NCBI GenBank assembly: GCA_003008705.1
Contig: PDUO01000015.1
Location: forward strand, 315,290-379,289
Reading direction: 5' to 3'
Length of the DNA: 64,000 nucleotides
Source of the DNA: Pezicula radicicola
Taxonomy: Eukaryota; Ascomycota; Leotiomycetes; Helotiales; Dermateaceae
The notes below the pieces were generated by a model, which saw only the letters and a program-made list of their open reading frames with translations, was not told where the DNA came from and did no database searches. A program made the position numbers and the translations under genes. Below, in pieces: positions 22,615 through 34,485 of this stretch. Every line of letters begins with the position of its first letter. Position 1 is the stretch's first letter.

Positions 22615-23275
22615 GTTACTTAAACTAAGTAGGTCACTTCAACTAAATAAAGTATCTCTAAGCACAAAGGTTTCTATTGTTCTTGTGTAAGACTTCTCGA
22701 TTTATAACAGCAGAAAAGGAGTGTTGTTATTATTGAAACTAACAACTTGTTCTATAGAAAGGGCTCTGTAAACCCAGGAACTAAAGGTTCCAATTCCTAA
22801 AAAAAACACAAGGCCAAACCAAGCCAGACCAAAAAACGCCACAAAAAAACTGCCCAATTCCAACTCCTAACCAAAAAAATTAGACAACTTGCATTTCTAC
22901 TCCATCCTCTCCAAAAACTAAAATTCCATGCTGGCCTCGTAAATTTGGTAAATTCGGCCGGGTTATGGCCCTGGGCGGCAAGGAGCAAACAACAATTGGC
23001 GGTACTGGTTTTCTAGCAGCAATTTTGTCGCTACTGCTTTTCTTTAATAGGAAATTTGTTTCCGAAAGAAGAAAACTTTCATGGCGTAATTTATTGTTAG
23101 CCGCGACAATTTGGGTATTATTGGCGGTTATTTTGGCGAGTTTTTGCCGTAGATAGTGCTCAATGTATTTTAATTGTGCGATGTTTTTTGCGACCTGGAA
23201 GGGATTCGACATTGGTGCAGGGGGTGGCGCCTCGAGGGCAGCATGCCTAACGGCATGCTGCCGGCGCAATTCCTG
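22615..23275. repeat. Repeat R2, second copy, complete, with hairpin
   Basis: The more complete copy of R2, containing the small minus-strand gene at 22880-23386. A perfect hairpin lies at 23237-23262: GGCAGCATGCC, loop TAAC, GGCATGCTGCC (11-bp arms). It is conserved, with loop changes, in the other copy. Confidence 0.8.
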
Positions 23276-23386
23276 TTGTAGCCCGTACATGTCGGCCAAA
23301 AGGACCAAAAAATTAACCACCACCAAAAAGATCTCGAGGCCAAACAAAAACCATCCCGGGTGGCTAGAAGTGTGCTTTTGGCCCAT
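22880..23386 (-). CDS. Small one-pass membrane/coiled-coil protein encoded by repeat R2
   Basis: Open frame of 168 residues inside the R2 repeat. Residues about 11-35 are hydrophobic (WFLFGLEIFLVVVNFLVLLAD). They are followed by a charged segment, a Pro/Ala hinge (APPPAPMSNPFQ) and a heptad-like region (IAQLKYIEHYLRQKLAKI; then IVAANNKLRHESFLL). The Pro/Ala hinge lies on the hairpin. The homologous stretch at 20466-20657 is broken, so only one intact copy remains here. No family is recognised; it may be a repeat-borne gene or a chance frame, with conservation of the heptad part between copies as the main argument for coding. Confidence 0.35.
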   Translation of the reverse strand: MGQKHTSSHPGWFLFGLEIFLVVVNFLVLLADMYGLQQELRRQHAVRHAALEAPPPAPMSNPFQVAKNIAQLKYIEHYLRQKLAKITANNTQIVAANNKLRHESFLLSETNFLLKKSSSDKIAARKPVPPIVVCSLPPRAITRPNLPNLRGQHGILVFGEDGVEMQVV

Positions 23387-24838
23387 TGGCCACCAATTCC
23401 AGCCACGACAGTCGAAGATGCAAGCAGCAGAGTATCAAGGATGAACGGCGAAATCATAAAGCAAATCTGCCAAGCAAAGTGGATCACTCAAAACAAGTGA
23501 GTCACTCAAACCAAATAGGTTACTCAAGCCAAGTGAGTTATCCAGAAAGCGAGTGCCTGAAGCTAAAGTCCTTCATGAAGCTCCAGAATAAAAAAGAGCC
23601 TTGTATGCATCCTCCCTACTCGAAGCGTCGGTATGGTACTGGTTACGGAGTATTCGTATTAGGGTTCGTATTTGTATTCGAGGATTGGTAGCGAAAAAAA
23701 AGTAGGAGTTGAAGTTGAAACAGAATAGCTGACTTTTCTTTCGATGTTTCAGCCTGGACAAACTTAGCAAGGTCAGATAGGTTGGAAAGAGGCTCGATTA
23801 CATCGTGACATCCCGGAGACGGTTGGTAATGTTAGAACTGAAATCGTCCATTGGTCTCTCGTCTCACCGTTACTGCTACAAGTACAGTTAGATTCATTAC
23901 CATGATTGAGGTTCAAAGCAAGATTGCCAAATACCTGTAGCAAGTGTGAATATGTAGGATAGAGGTAGAAGGTGATTGACGCGTTCCGAATCATATGTGG
24001 TCTCTTGTCGCGGCCCTTGAGGTACAGATCGCTGTATTTGCATAAAGCTTGAGTGGTTGGTTGTTGTTGGGAGAAATGGAACTAGAGTTGAGTGCACATG
24101 GTGGGATACAAAGCGGCAGTGGCGTTGGCTCTCTCGAACTGCCTAGTTGAGGAAGGTGCGTCCGCAAATAGTAGCACGTGATTCATCGCTAAGTTTCACC
24201 TCGCGTAATAACAAGCTTCACTTCACAAAACCTGACCAAATTAGTTGCCCATAATCCTTAGAAAGACACTGCTAAAAACTCCTTTGGAACATTTACTAAA
24301 GAAAACATTCAAGAATCATATAGTCCGTTATAATGACACGAATTTTACGGTCCTGGAGTACACTATTTTATGGTTAAGTGAACCTGCAAGTTACTCAAAT
24401 CAAGTTAGTTCGCCTCTTGCTCACCCTCGCTTCACTCGCTCTCACCCATCCTTACCCGCCCTTCACTTCTGGTCTCCACCACCTCACCTCTACTCACCTA
24501 CCTGACCCACAGTTCTGTTCTGAGGTGCTTTCATATGATTCCCGTGGCCATGGTTGAGTGGCAGGATACAGCTTCAGCTACTATCATCTGTTGTGAACAG
24601 AATCGCGGCCATGTTAAGGTTTTAGTTGAGGGAAAGGGTTCGAGTAGAAGCTCGGGACGCTTGATTGGGAGTTTGTGCACTTATTTTAAGATAGTCTTTA
24701 GTTTAGGGCTCACTAGGGCAGAATTCGATGCCTATTTTAGAGATGAGTGGGTATTGAGCGGAATGGAGATTGAATAATATACACAGGCAGGATCCGCCAA
24801 AGCATTCGCTTATCCAGTAAGTCAAGGTTACCTTAACT
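23387..24838. other. Intergenic with repeat motifs and small uncertain frames
   Basis: GTTACTC motifs at 23474-23545 (GATCACTCAAAACAAGTGAGTCACTCAAACC) and at 24388-24415. The stretch 24170-24249 is the left member of a direct repeat around the monooxygenase gene. Small frames at 24245-24505 and 24535-24777 (80 codons, plus) have no recognisable domain. Confidence 0.4.
24170..24249. repeat. Left direct repeat flanking the monooxygenase gene
   Basis: Resembles 26668-26753 in the same orientation (CACGTGATTC-TCGCTAA, TCGCGTAAT-ACAA, CTTCACTT-ACAAAAC, AAATTAG), with scattered substitutions and small indels. Confidence 0.65.
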
Positions 24839-26257
24839 CTACTCTCTTTCTAGCTCAGGATAGTCTGGAAGCTGCCATTTCGATGTCTTATCATCCAAGC
24901 CGGCCATCGGATCAAGTCGGAAGTACGCTGCTATCCTTGCGAACGAATGCAGGAACCAGATTCCGAAACTCGATCTGGGAAACATTATCGACTGAACCCA
25001 TTGGTGGCCTCCATGCATCGAAGTGGCTATGGGCCGGAACTTTTCCTCATATTTTTTCGCCCCCTGTATTACAGCTGTTGTTGGCGACGACCTGTCTTTC
25101 TTGTACAGGGTGGCAATCTCGCCTGCCAAGATATAAGACCCTATGAGACCCCACGTACACCCGTAACCCCCTGCTGTCAGGCAGTGTGCCGAGTCACCGA
25201 TCAGAACAACTCGGCCCTTCGACCAGGATCCCTTGGGAAGCCGGACCTCCTCGAACGGTGTACCGTACAGGTCGTCTGCCTCCGGGGCATGTCGTAGTGC
25301 TTCCATGAATCGATCACATTCCCATCCACCGTCTTGATACAAATCGGCCCAAGCTTTCTTCATCTCTGCTAGATTCCCAGACTTACATGCCGCGTCGAGA
25401 GCAGCGTCTTTCCCCTGTACAAGCATGTATACGCGCGTAAGATCAGGGCAGTCCTTTCTCGTCCCAATGGCTCGGGACAATCGGGGCCCAGGTAAGTGGC
25501 AGAAAGTCCCCCTATGTGAGTCTCCTGGTTTTGATGGGACGCTGAAGTACCCGATATAACCTCCCATTGGGTGTCGCGGGTCCGGAGCGTCCGGACCCAG
25601 CATTATTTTGCGTGTCTTTGAACCAGTTCCATCAGCACCAATAACAAGATCAAAGTCCTCCTTGCGACCGTCCTGAAAGCTCACGTGGACCTTGCCGTTG
25701 GGATCGCTCTCTTCATCCTGCGTGAAGCTGTTGATCGTAGTGTTGAACAGATGTTGTACGTTTTCACGTTTTTCAGTGAGTCCGTATAGAATCCGAACCA
25801 AATCGCCGCGCATGATCTCGTACTCCGACGTGAAACTCTGCTTCCCAGTACCGCTCTGGGAGGCTGGGAAGAATGCCTTAGTTCGGCCGTTTTGGTCAAT
25901 GAGCTGCATGCCGGTTTCGTGAACAGCTGCGGCTCGCACTGCGGGCTCGATGCCCATTTTCTTCATCATAATCACACCCTGGCTGCGAAGATCCACCTGT
26001 TGACCAGAAGCTCGCATGTGCGAAGAGTGCTCGATGAGGGTAATGTTGGCGCCGATACGCGACAGCCACTTTCAATGAGTTAGTAACCCTAAGTACTATA
26101 TTTTTCTCAAAGAGCAGGAGTAAGAGCTTTGAGACCTGCTCTCGGAGTCGTGAGGCAGTGTTCCAAGGGCATGATAACAACGAAATATGTTGCCTACGTG
26201 AGCGAGGGCTGGTCCTGCAACCCCGCCGCCAATGATGAGGACTTTCAAGGGGGCCAT
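24839..26257 (-). CDS. FAD-dependent monooxygenase (aromatic hydroxylase / TetX-like fold)
   Basis: Two exons on the minus strand, 26257-26198 and 26068-24839, with a 129-bp intron (26197-26069), giving 429 residues. The first exon encodes the dinucleotide-binding motif (VLIIGGGVAGPALAH) directly after the Met, and exon 2 continues WLSRIGANITLIEHS. The DG motif is VIGADGTGSKTR and the second FAD motif is GRVVLIGDSAHCLTAGGYGC. These define the class A flavoprotein monooxygenases, which hydroxylate aromatic or polycyclic substrates with NAD(P)H and O2. The next exon starts with an in-frame Met (26017) that could mislead annotation; the Rossmann motif requires exon 1. It stands alone, without a biosynthetic cluster, between diverged direct repeats. 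The substrate is unknown. Confidence 0.85.
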
Positions 26258-29058
26258 GGTGGTTCAACTATGTCGTTTAATGGAAGGATGGATCAAAATG
26301 CCAGGTATGTCGTGGAATGATGCTAGAATAACTGCAAAACGTAGAAGGAAAAGCAATGCTTTGGTCACCATGGATTTTTATAAGGGAGTATGTTTGGTTT
26401 TGGTGTCGCGAGCGCTAGAAAAGTCTCCAAGTCAGACTCTGTCCGATCGGCCGTTGTTCGTCCGCCCCGCCCTTACCTCCGTACACATTGGACCTCGCTA
26501 CGCTTAGACCAGCTTCCTACACTGGGGGAAAGCCTTACAGCCGATTTTACAGCCGCCTGGACCATTTAGAATTAAGCAAACGTGACAGAGGGAAACAAAA
26601 GTGGGTGCACGTCAAAGTTTAGAGTGGCAATAGAGTTGCTTCTCTCTAACTAAAGAACGTGCCCTCGAGTAGCAACACGTGATTCGTCGCTAAACTTTGC
26701 TTCGCGTAATGACAAACTTCACTTTACAAAACTAGACTAAATTAGGGTGCCGATAATTCTTTGGTGATTTATAATATTTTAGGCTTAACTACACCTGTAA
26801 GTTGCCCAAATCAAGTTAATTACTCGGGGTATCTGCTCTCGCAAAAATCTTATAAACCTAACATTCCCCATGTGACGTGTGTCATCCTGCAAAATATCCC
26901 TTGTCCAAGAGTCCAATTATTTACGTTTCTGTTAGGCCAACAAAAATACACCTATCTAATGTTCTAATACTTCTTCTACCAATCTCTTTACCTCAAGAAA
27001 GAGAAATTATATTCCAAAAAAAATAGCGCGATCCCGGTATGAGCCCGGACAGTTATTGCATCGAAACCCTATTGTTTCTGAAGGATGCAGGTGGAATTCA
27101 CATTCATTTGCCATCAAAGTCTTCCAACAAAAGCGATTGTCCTAAAGCTCCTTCAAGAGCTCCTCCAAGACCTCTTCAGACGCAAAGCGGTCAGCATAAA
27201 AAGCTCATTAAATATGCTTATCGTCTAGGTTCTGGCGAATATGTCCTGCAGCCATAATTGCTAATAGGCTGTGGAGATCAAATTGTGCGGTGAATTTTGT
27301 AGACAAGCAATGATAGTTTGAGGGTAGCTGTGCTCCTTTGACATAGTACAACTAGTCTCATATTGTCTCAGTAGCCATTTATGAACTAATTGAGTCAAAA
27401 TAGGACCTTTGGTAGGCACACTACCGGAGAATGTGTGCACTGCCTCGCTAGATTCAAGTATCACTCACTCGTGAGTTTTATTTTGGGGTGCAAGTGCAGA
27501 TTCAAGGACTACCGTACTATTGTTTACTCGTTGGAATCTGTGACAATTTCGAGTAGGGAGAGTATATATTGTTACTTATTTATGACTTCGCAAGATCAAT
27601 TGCGCCTATATCACACAGGTATAAAATGAATGCCTGAAAGGTTTGAAAAGAACGTCTAAGTCACGACAGTTGTTGAAATTATCATAACAGCTAAGCGAGA
27701 GTTAAAAAAAAAGGGGTTTGTATCACGTGCCCGCTTAACTTTCTCCACCATACCTCCGTACGTCCCATCATTCTAAACCCAAATTATGAGATACACAAAT
27801 ACATAGGCGAAGAAAAACATCGCGCAATTACTCCAACGGCTATAGGTGTTCTCAATATTTGCTGTTAAAAGGAAATAAACCAAGGTAGCTCAATTTTGAG
27901 AATGCAATAAATGCATACCTACAGAAGCCACAAGTTTCCTGTCTTAGATCGGTTCCTATCCAGAATGGTATCAAAGAAGGCTTTGGTATAGTAGGACCGA
28001 ATGATTCGCCATTGAGTTTTAGCTTTATGCCTCGGAAATGATGTTGGTTCTTTGTCTAACCTTGCCGAGAACAACAAAGTGAGAAATCGTGCACTGCTGA
28101 AGACGGAACTCCAGGCTATAACGGTTCGTAATCTGGCCTAGTCTTATACCTGGACAACTAATATCTCCGCCTGCGTTTACATCAGACATTAACTACAATC
28201 ATATGTTTTAGCAAGCATCAAATCATAAACTGGCAAACTCTCAAACTCAGTAAGTTAGCAACGGTTGCCCAGAGGATAGTAGGCAATTACACTTAAAAAT
28301 TTTGCTACTATCAAACATTGTAGATTTAATGTTGCCAAAATCCGGGATTCTGAGCCCATATTAACTATGACAAAGTAAGCATAACGAGGTCAGTATTTTT
28401 GCAATACACTGGGATATTTACATTATGTACTCCATACCCGAGTATCTGCACCGCTAGCAAGGTACACTGGTAGATGTAGTGGGGATATCTTAAACTCTTG
28501 ATATATATCTTCAAGCCATTATCTCAATAATTATTAATCACACCCTACACAAGGTTTTGTTCCCAACTCCCTGACTCCCAAGAACCGGGCAACTTCCTTC
28601 CAGATCTTCGTACACTTCGCTAGAACGCCCATCATTACGACGCGTTTTCACTCCGTCGCATCCAACCTCAATCCTAGACACCCGAATTCCCGACTTGTTC
28701 CTTTTGCTACTACAACAAAGACGGTTGGAAGTTGGAAACCATTCAGACATGTCTACGCCACCACGTGGTCAGCCATGACATCAGATTTCAAATGACATCA
28801 TGAGAAGATCACGTAACTACCCCGCCATCTCATCATATCATCCGGACCGCTGTATACTAGCTTGGACAAACCGAACACCTGCCTTGGCCAGAGGAAAACA
28901 CAGCCAAGTACGAAAGGTACTAAAGGCAATTCAGCCCTCATCTTCATCCATTTTATCTTCCTTTCCTCTTCATAAAAATCTACACCGTACGAAATCGCCT
29001 CCTTTCGCTAAGTATCTCGCTTGTACAAAATCCATTATTACAAATCCGAACTACGAAA
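26258..29058. other. Long intergenic region
   Basis: Contains the right direct repeat (26668-26753) and a GTTACTC motif at 26795-26825. Open frames at 26761-26967, 27039-27257 and 27390-27629 have no recognisable protein features and unconvincing starts. The rest is AT-rich and featureless. Confidence 0.4.
26668..26753. repeat. Right direct repeat flanking the monooxygenase gene
   Basis: Partner of 24170-24249, same orientation, about 2.5 kb apart. Both are followed, after unrelated spacers, by the CAAGTTA-type motif. Confidence 0.65.
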
Positions 29059-29238
29059 ATGCCCAAAGCCGTCGAGGAATCCTTCCATATCCCTGACAGC
29101 ATCCCTGTCGGGAAGTTCCATGAATCACATCGTGAGAAGAAGCATACAGACGAGGAGGGGGATACTAAGCACAAAGCTGGAATAGAGGAAGTTTCGGAAC
29201 AGAAGGTTCGCTGTGGCTTCAAACGTACAGTCTTGTAG
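29059..29238 (+). CDS. Possible small hydrophilic protein (59 residues)
   Basis: Starts at ATG 29059 in a good context (GAAAATGCCC) after a C/T-rich leader, and ends at TAG 29236-29238. The peptide is highly charged (KFHESHREKKHTDEEGDTKHKAG), with no signal or membrane segment. Composition and start context favour a gene; no homologue is recognised and splicing further downstream is possible. It is below the length usually considered by ORF finders. Confidence 0.35.
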   Translation: MPKAVEESFHIPDSIPVGKFHESHREKKHTDEEGDTKHKAGIEEVSEQKVRCGFKRTVL

Positions 29239-31056
29239 CCATGCGATGCTAATTCTTTGATAGAACGCACCGAAACAGAACGAGGGACAGAAACCTACAG
29301 ATGCGGGATTCGAAGGTCAACCAGGCAGTGCTTGATATTGGATAGAAGGGAAAAGACACGCTTGATTTCTTGGATGTAATAATTGGGTTTACGGTGGTCA
29401 TGGTGTAATAGTTAGGTTTGGATAGCAACAATACAGAGCATACATCTTGTCTCCGATTGCGCAAACTGCAACAAGCACAAAGCAGGATGGTAGATAAGGC
29501 CCCGGTTTTGACATGTACAATCCAGTGATAACCTTATTACAACAGAAATTAACGGGTGCATTAACTTAACATGACATGCGACGTAGAGCCAGGCCACCCA
29601 ACATAGACGAGTCGCACCACCAACTATGCCGACTTAATCATGCACATCACATGTGCCAATTACTAAGTTATACCAAGGTATAATTTTGGACATCTATAAA
29701 TGCAGAACTGAAATGGAGCACAAATGGTAAGCTCATTGACCTTGTCTTGTTCAATGCCACTGCTTTGTCCGATTTCTCATTCACATACTTCCCCTCCTTC
29801 TCCGTTGCCTATTCCACTTCACGTCACTTGTACCAATCTTATTTTATATTCATATTACGCACATAACGGAAAACACAGGAGCGAGGAGGAAACCGATAGG
29901 CATATACCAATTTACTGCCAAGTCCTCATTGTCCGTCTCCCTCCACAAGAGCCTCTGGTACATACAGACCCGAAGGCACTGGTAGTTTCTTCTGTAGACT
30001 TGGCAACCATGTTGCTTTGGGTGTTTAGGTAAAGCCGCAACTCGCAAGTTTCGGTTTAGATAAAGCGTTGATTGCAGAGGCTTGGAGGTGGGGTTTTTGG
30101 TATGCTTGAAGGGTCGTGTTTGGAATATGGCTTAGATTGATCTCAGCCGCAAACTCCAACATCTCGGCTAATCCACTCTACTAAATCGAAACCATATTGC
30201 AGCTCTGCCATTGTGAGGCGCCCTTGGGAACCGAAGAAGGATTATGTGGAATATGAAGGCTTCCCGCGTATCGTGCTTCTCCCTGAGGACTTGCACGGTG
30301 CCACCGACCACTTCCAGGCTCAAGGCGCGATGAAACCATTTCATAGACAAGCAGTCAAAACATAGCCTTCCCCAACCCTTCGCCTTATAATATGCCATGT
30401 TTAAGTATTGATGGAAGCGATCGAAATGAGACTTGACTGGCTTGGGATGCCATCTTTCTTCGGCCATGATGGTTCGCTCCTCTGTGCTTTGTGTCATCTG
30501 CTTCCTCGGAACTAATGGAAAGCTTTGAAAAAACGATGACTATTTCTCCTTTGACTTGCAAATTTACTTCCTAGTTACGGAGAATGCCTCTCGAATTGCC
30601 AAGTTAAGTGTGCGAGCGGGTTGTATCAAAGGTGGAAAGCGTGAGAGTTCAGTATATATGTGCAATGGATTCACCCATAAGTAAATTTACTGCCTACTTC
30701 CGAAAGGTGAATAATCTGAAAAAGGTAAATTTTGTTGATTCCTGTTCCTCGAAGACATTCTTCTTTCTCTACAATCCACAGGACACAGCTACTGTTGGGT
30801 TCGGAAGCCGCAATTTTACCGAGAGAATTATGGCCATTTTGCAAAGAACGCGGCCAGCATTTTGTCCGACGCGAGTAAGTCGAGCCACAAAGCCCTCTCC
30901 GCTCGACGTGTCCGAACTAAATTTGATCAATATTGCTTCTGAGTACAACCTACAATCATCTCAAGTAGTCAAACTCTCCTGATTGTCTTGGTATCACTTA
31001 AAATATCATTGCCATTTACATAAAGTCATCGGACAAGACATTGTTCAACGGAAAAC
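29239..31056. other. Intergenic with weak candidate ORFs
   Basis: Two frames deserve mention: 30168-30497 on the minus strand (109 codons, with two Met near the start, Trp-rich: MAEERWHPKPVKSHFDRFHQ) and 30608-30982 on the plus strand (124 codons). Neither has a recognisable domain or splice-supported extension. Otherwise nothing. Confidence 0.35.
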
Positions 31057-32246
31057 ATGGACGCAAAACCAGAAACCGGTACGGGGCCTTCTGCCATTGG
31101 ACCCTTTCGGAGCCTGATCACACGCAAGCGACTACGAGAAGATCCATTTGAGAGCCAAACAAAGCGATCGAAGATTTCAATAAGCCAAAAGACTGATGGA
31201 ATCGGTAGAGGTTGGGAAGCAGGTCGGAGGAAAGGGTAAGTCAGTCGCGTTACTTAGTCTCGACTTTGCATCTTCATAAATCTCCTCCAAGACTCTCATG
31301 CTACTACTTTCTTAAAAGAAGACTTTGTGGTCTCCATTCTTCTAACCAACATTTCCCCAGGTCCACGCTCGAGAAGACGCTTAAGAATCATTTGAGGCTT
31401 TCACGCTCCGAGCATGAATACCTAACCATCCACCTGAAGAACGAAGATACTCCCACAAGCACTTTTATTGTCAAGGCCGCTCCTATTGCTTTTGCATCGG
31501 ACTATTCTGCAGTTATTCTGGCGTCAAGTAGATTCCAAGAGTCAATCACCGGAACAGTCACAATTCCCAATATAGACGTCAACGCTTGGACTCTCTTCTA
31601 CGCAATGACAGAAGAACGAGCGGGTGGAATTTGGCAACCGGAACGGCATTATCGTCTGAAATTTTGGAACCCGGCGCACTCAGTACCAAACCGAAGCCTA
31701 GCTGTCCTTCAACGACTACTTCAACTTCAACAGGGACCTGCCGGAGATGCTGAGACTGCCATAAAGCTCCTAGTAAGAACCTACGAGCAAGCAAACTACT
31801 TTCAAGCCCCGGGAATCATGAACTCCTTGATGGATGAGCTATTGAATCTTTTTGGTACCCATTGCCGGGATGGAGAACTCGCGTTGTGGCTCTCGAGTTA
31901 CATTTACGATTACACAGCCTCAGGCAGCCCTCTCCGAAATATGCTATTGCATACACTGAGGCACATCGTAGTTGGAGCAAGAATCCAGGAAGCATACAAG
32001 GAGGGGATTGTTACAAAAGAGATCTACAAGGACTTTTGGGCTATAAGAATGAAGCCTTCGTATGCGCCCTGGCACGGCGAGGAGTGTGAATTTCATTTTC
32101 ACCTCTGCGCTCCCGAAACCTTTTCTTGTAATGGCCACAATTTCTGTCATGGCAGCTATCGAGCTCGGAACAAGATCACTTGGGCACCAGTAACTTTTAA
32201 CAATAAGAGCAGAATATTGGAAGGGAGAGGCTGTTTTAAACTATGA
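31057..32246 (+). CDS. BTB-like protein with a C-terminal Cys/His cluster
   Basis: Exons 31057-31235 and 31362-32246; including base 31361, which completes the split codon, the 125-bp intron is 31236-31360, with GTAAGT donor, TTCTAAC branch and CCCAG acceptor. The product has 354 residues. The N-terminal 60 residues are basic (ITRKRLREDPFESQTKRSK), a possible nuclear localisation signal. A diverged BTB fold follows (YLTIHLKNE, then FIVKAAPIAFASDYSAVIL). The family module (YFQAPGIMNSLMDEL; YDYTASGSPLRNMLLHTL) leads to the terminal signature EECEFHFHLCAP plus further Cys residues (ETFSCNGHNFC). It is single-module, unlike the gene at 13488. The role is unknown; protein interaction through BTB is the family expectation. 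Confidence 0.75.
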
Positions 32247-33444
32247 TATTCTGTACGTTTAGAAGATTGCTGGTGGAAAGAACCTGGGCTTGGAATTTGT
32301 CGAGTTGATAATGGAAATTGTTTGATTAAAAGTGAGTTAGTTACTTAGCGGTTCATTATTCAGCCCACAATGATCCCCGAAGCTGGAACTCACAATAGTC
32401 TGAATGGTGCGTCAATATGAAGTTGTGCATAACATGTGGTTCAGCCCCTCCATTTCCATAACTCGCGTAAATATTATGGTATGTTAAAGAGGTCTAAGGC
32501 GCTGAACGTTGGTCAAACTGGGGGAGACAGGCTTATTAAGTCGTAAAAGACCCTTCTTTTGACTTGACTTTTAAGAAACAAGCAAACTAGAATTTAGAAG
32601 GGACTCCGAAAGAAAGTGTTCAATATTAAGCGATCGCTTAGCTCTTGACCACGCAGGAACTTCAAGTGTATTTCAAACTGTTGCAAATGGCTTCAAAACT
32701 TAAATATTCTTGCTGATATTTGTACTAGTTGGTTAAATATCGACTTCAAGGTCGACCAGGCTGGATTTCAATGCTCCGAAGGAATATTTTGTAGAGGCTC
32801 AAGTATGCAATTAAGTATTTGAAAGCCAAATTGGCCATAGTAAGAACAGTTTCTGTCTTCTATCTTACGAATATGTCCTTAGACTAGATATTTAATCGAC
32901 AGTACACTGGTCATTTTGTTGCAGCTGTCTACTGTGTTATGCCCGTCTTTTTAATGATGTTGTCGCCGAGTCAGCGGCGGCCTCGCTGCCTAGTCTCGCA
33001 GAGTCATCCAGGTTCTTGATGCGCGCATCCTATTCTTCAACTTCACCTAGAGAACAGCAAATACATACAGTAACCAAGGCCCTTGCCTAAACTCTCTGTC
33101 TCTGTGTCAGCTCCACTTCATAGTAGGTGAGTATTGCATCTTTGTTCCCAATGTCGCCCTGTGTTGCCTTTAGAATTCTTGGGAGTTGAGTTGGAGAGTC
33201 ATCCACATTCCTACAGCTCTGTTCGTTTTTGCATATTCACCAGTAACAGTAACTAACAGGGCGCAGGCAGAAAAAACTGTGCGCCGCAAGAATAAGGACC
33301 CAGTGTTGTTCCAGATTGTCACTCTACTTGTAAGTGTTTGCTTCCTTTCTACCAGTTCAAGGGTTGGAGATCAAGAGCTGCTTGCTCATGCTAATATCTT
33401 TTGTCTCCCGGCTCCATCAGCGCAATGTTGAAGGCTAACCATGA
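32247..33444. other. Intergenic between two BTB-family genes
   Basis: AT-rich, no supported gene. Frames at 33186-33431 and 33401-33976 overlap the next gene's 5' region and are out of frame with it; the true 5' exon of that gene, if any, would lie here. Confidence 0.4.
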
Positions 33445-34485
33445 ATGCACACAAACAGGAGCCAGGCAAACATCTTCTCTACAAACATGCATCATTCAAC
33501 TGTTACGGCGATGGTCTCATTCGAATCGTTTACTATGGCATCAGCCGCGGATATGGTACGTCAAAAATCTTCGGCTGCCAAACCATCAACAATGCTTTCT
33601 CCTACCAAACCACTACCAATTATCAAGAACCTGTCGCTTAGTTTCGGATCTGACCACAAGAATCCCCACGCAATCATCTTCGTCAATGCCGAGCTCTTCA
33701 CCCAGGCCTCTGCCTACATTGCAGAGTGCTTCTCAAAGAAGTGGGTTGAAGGCCAACTTGCAACTGCCCATATGGGTAACGCCCAGCGATTTGAGTGGGA
33801 GCTTTTCAGGGATATTGTTGAGGAGCAAACAGAGCACATCACAGACGCGGACTGGGCATTTGAAGCGAAGAATATTTCCAAGGACTATCCAATTTACCGC
33901 AACCATCCCGACGGTCCATGTAAGAGCATCGCTATTTTCCGACACATTTCTCTCCTGCGCCACAAACAGGCCGTAGAGGATAGCATCAAGGACACCCCAG
34001 TCGCAAACAAAGAGGAATTTTGGTTTCATCGTCGCTCTCTGGCTCTGGAGTTGCTACTGGGAGTTTACTATTTTGCTGAGCATTTTGGGTCTACTGGTGT
34101 CATGAACGTTGTATCTGATGAAATTATCCATCAGTATGAAACCTACTTTGAAAAGACTGGTCCTATACTTTTGTGGGGAATGCCTCGTCTGTTTGAGCAT
34201 AATGTATTGGGAAAGCACTCTCAGCTCGCACACTTGGTCTTGGATATGATCATGTCTCGCATGTCGGCAGACACTATAGTTATGGCTACAGAGTGTGAGT
34301 TGATTCCCGAAGAAACATCCAAGCACCTTCTTGACCCTGAGTTCAAGATTCTCAAGAACGCAGAGAGAATTCCTTGGAAGTTGAATGAATGCGCGTACCA
34401 TGTTCACCCAGACAAGGAGGCAGGTTACCGTTGCAACAAAGTAATCGACAACTACAGAAACTTTGTTTGCTGGTTCCCTGAATAG
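33445..34485 (+). CDS. BTB-like family protein, single module
   Basis: Open frame of 346 codons from the ATG at 33445; in-frame ATGs at codons 19, 27 and 35 are alternatives, and an unseen 5' exon cannot be excluded. A BTB-like segment is at about residues 60-120 (IIFVNAELFTQASAYIAECF, then NAQRFEWELFRDIVEE). The module follows (LLLGVYYFAEHFGSTGVMNVV, then LARLVLDMI-like helix). The C-terminus has the signature WKLNECAYHVHPDKEAGYRC. Spacing to the previous member is about 1.2 kb, same strand, suggesting an old dispersed duplication. Function unknown. Confidence 0.7.
   Translation: MHTNRSQANIFSTNMHHSTVTAMVSFESFTMASAADMVRQKSSAAKPSTMLSPTKPLPIIKNLSLSFGSDHKNPHAIIFVNAELFTQASAYIAECFSKKWVEGQLATAHMGNAQRFEWELFRDIVEEQTEHITDADWAFEAKNISKDYPIYRNHPDGPCKSIAIFRHISLLRHKQAVEDSIKDTPVANKEEFWFHRRSLALELLLGVYYFAEHFGSTGVMNVVSDEIIHQYETYFEKTGPILLWGMPRLFEHNVLGKHSQLAHLVLDMIMSRMSADTIVMATECELIPEETSKHLLDPEFKILKNAERIPWKLNECAYHVHPDKEAGYRCNKVIDNYRNFVCWFPE

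Noticed and set aside
23237..23262. Hairpin as a transcription terminator
   Set aside because: Rho-independent type terminators do not apply to fungal nuclear genes, and it lies within a coding frame on the other strand.
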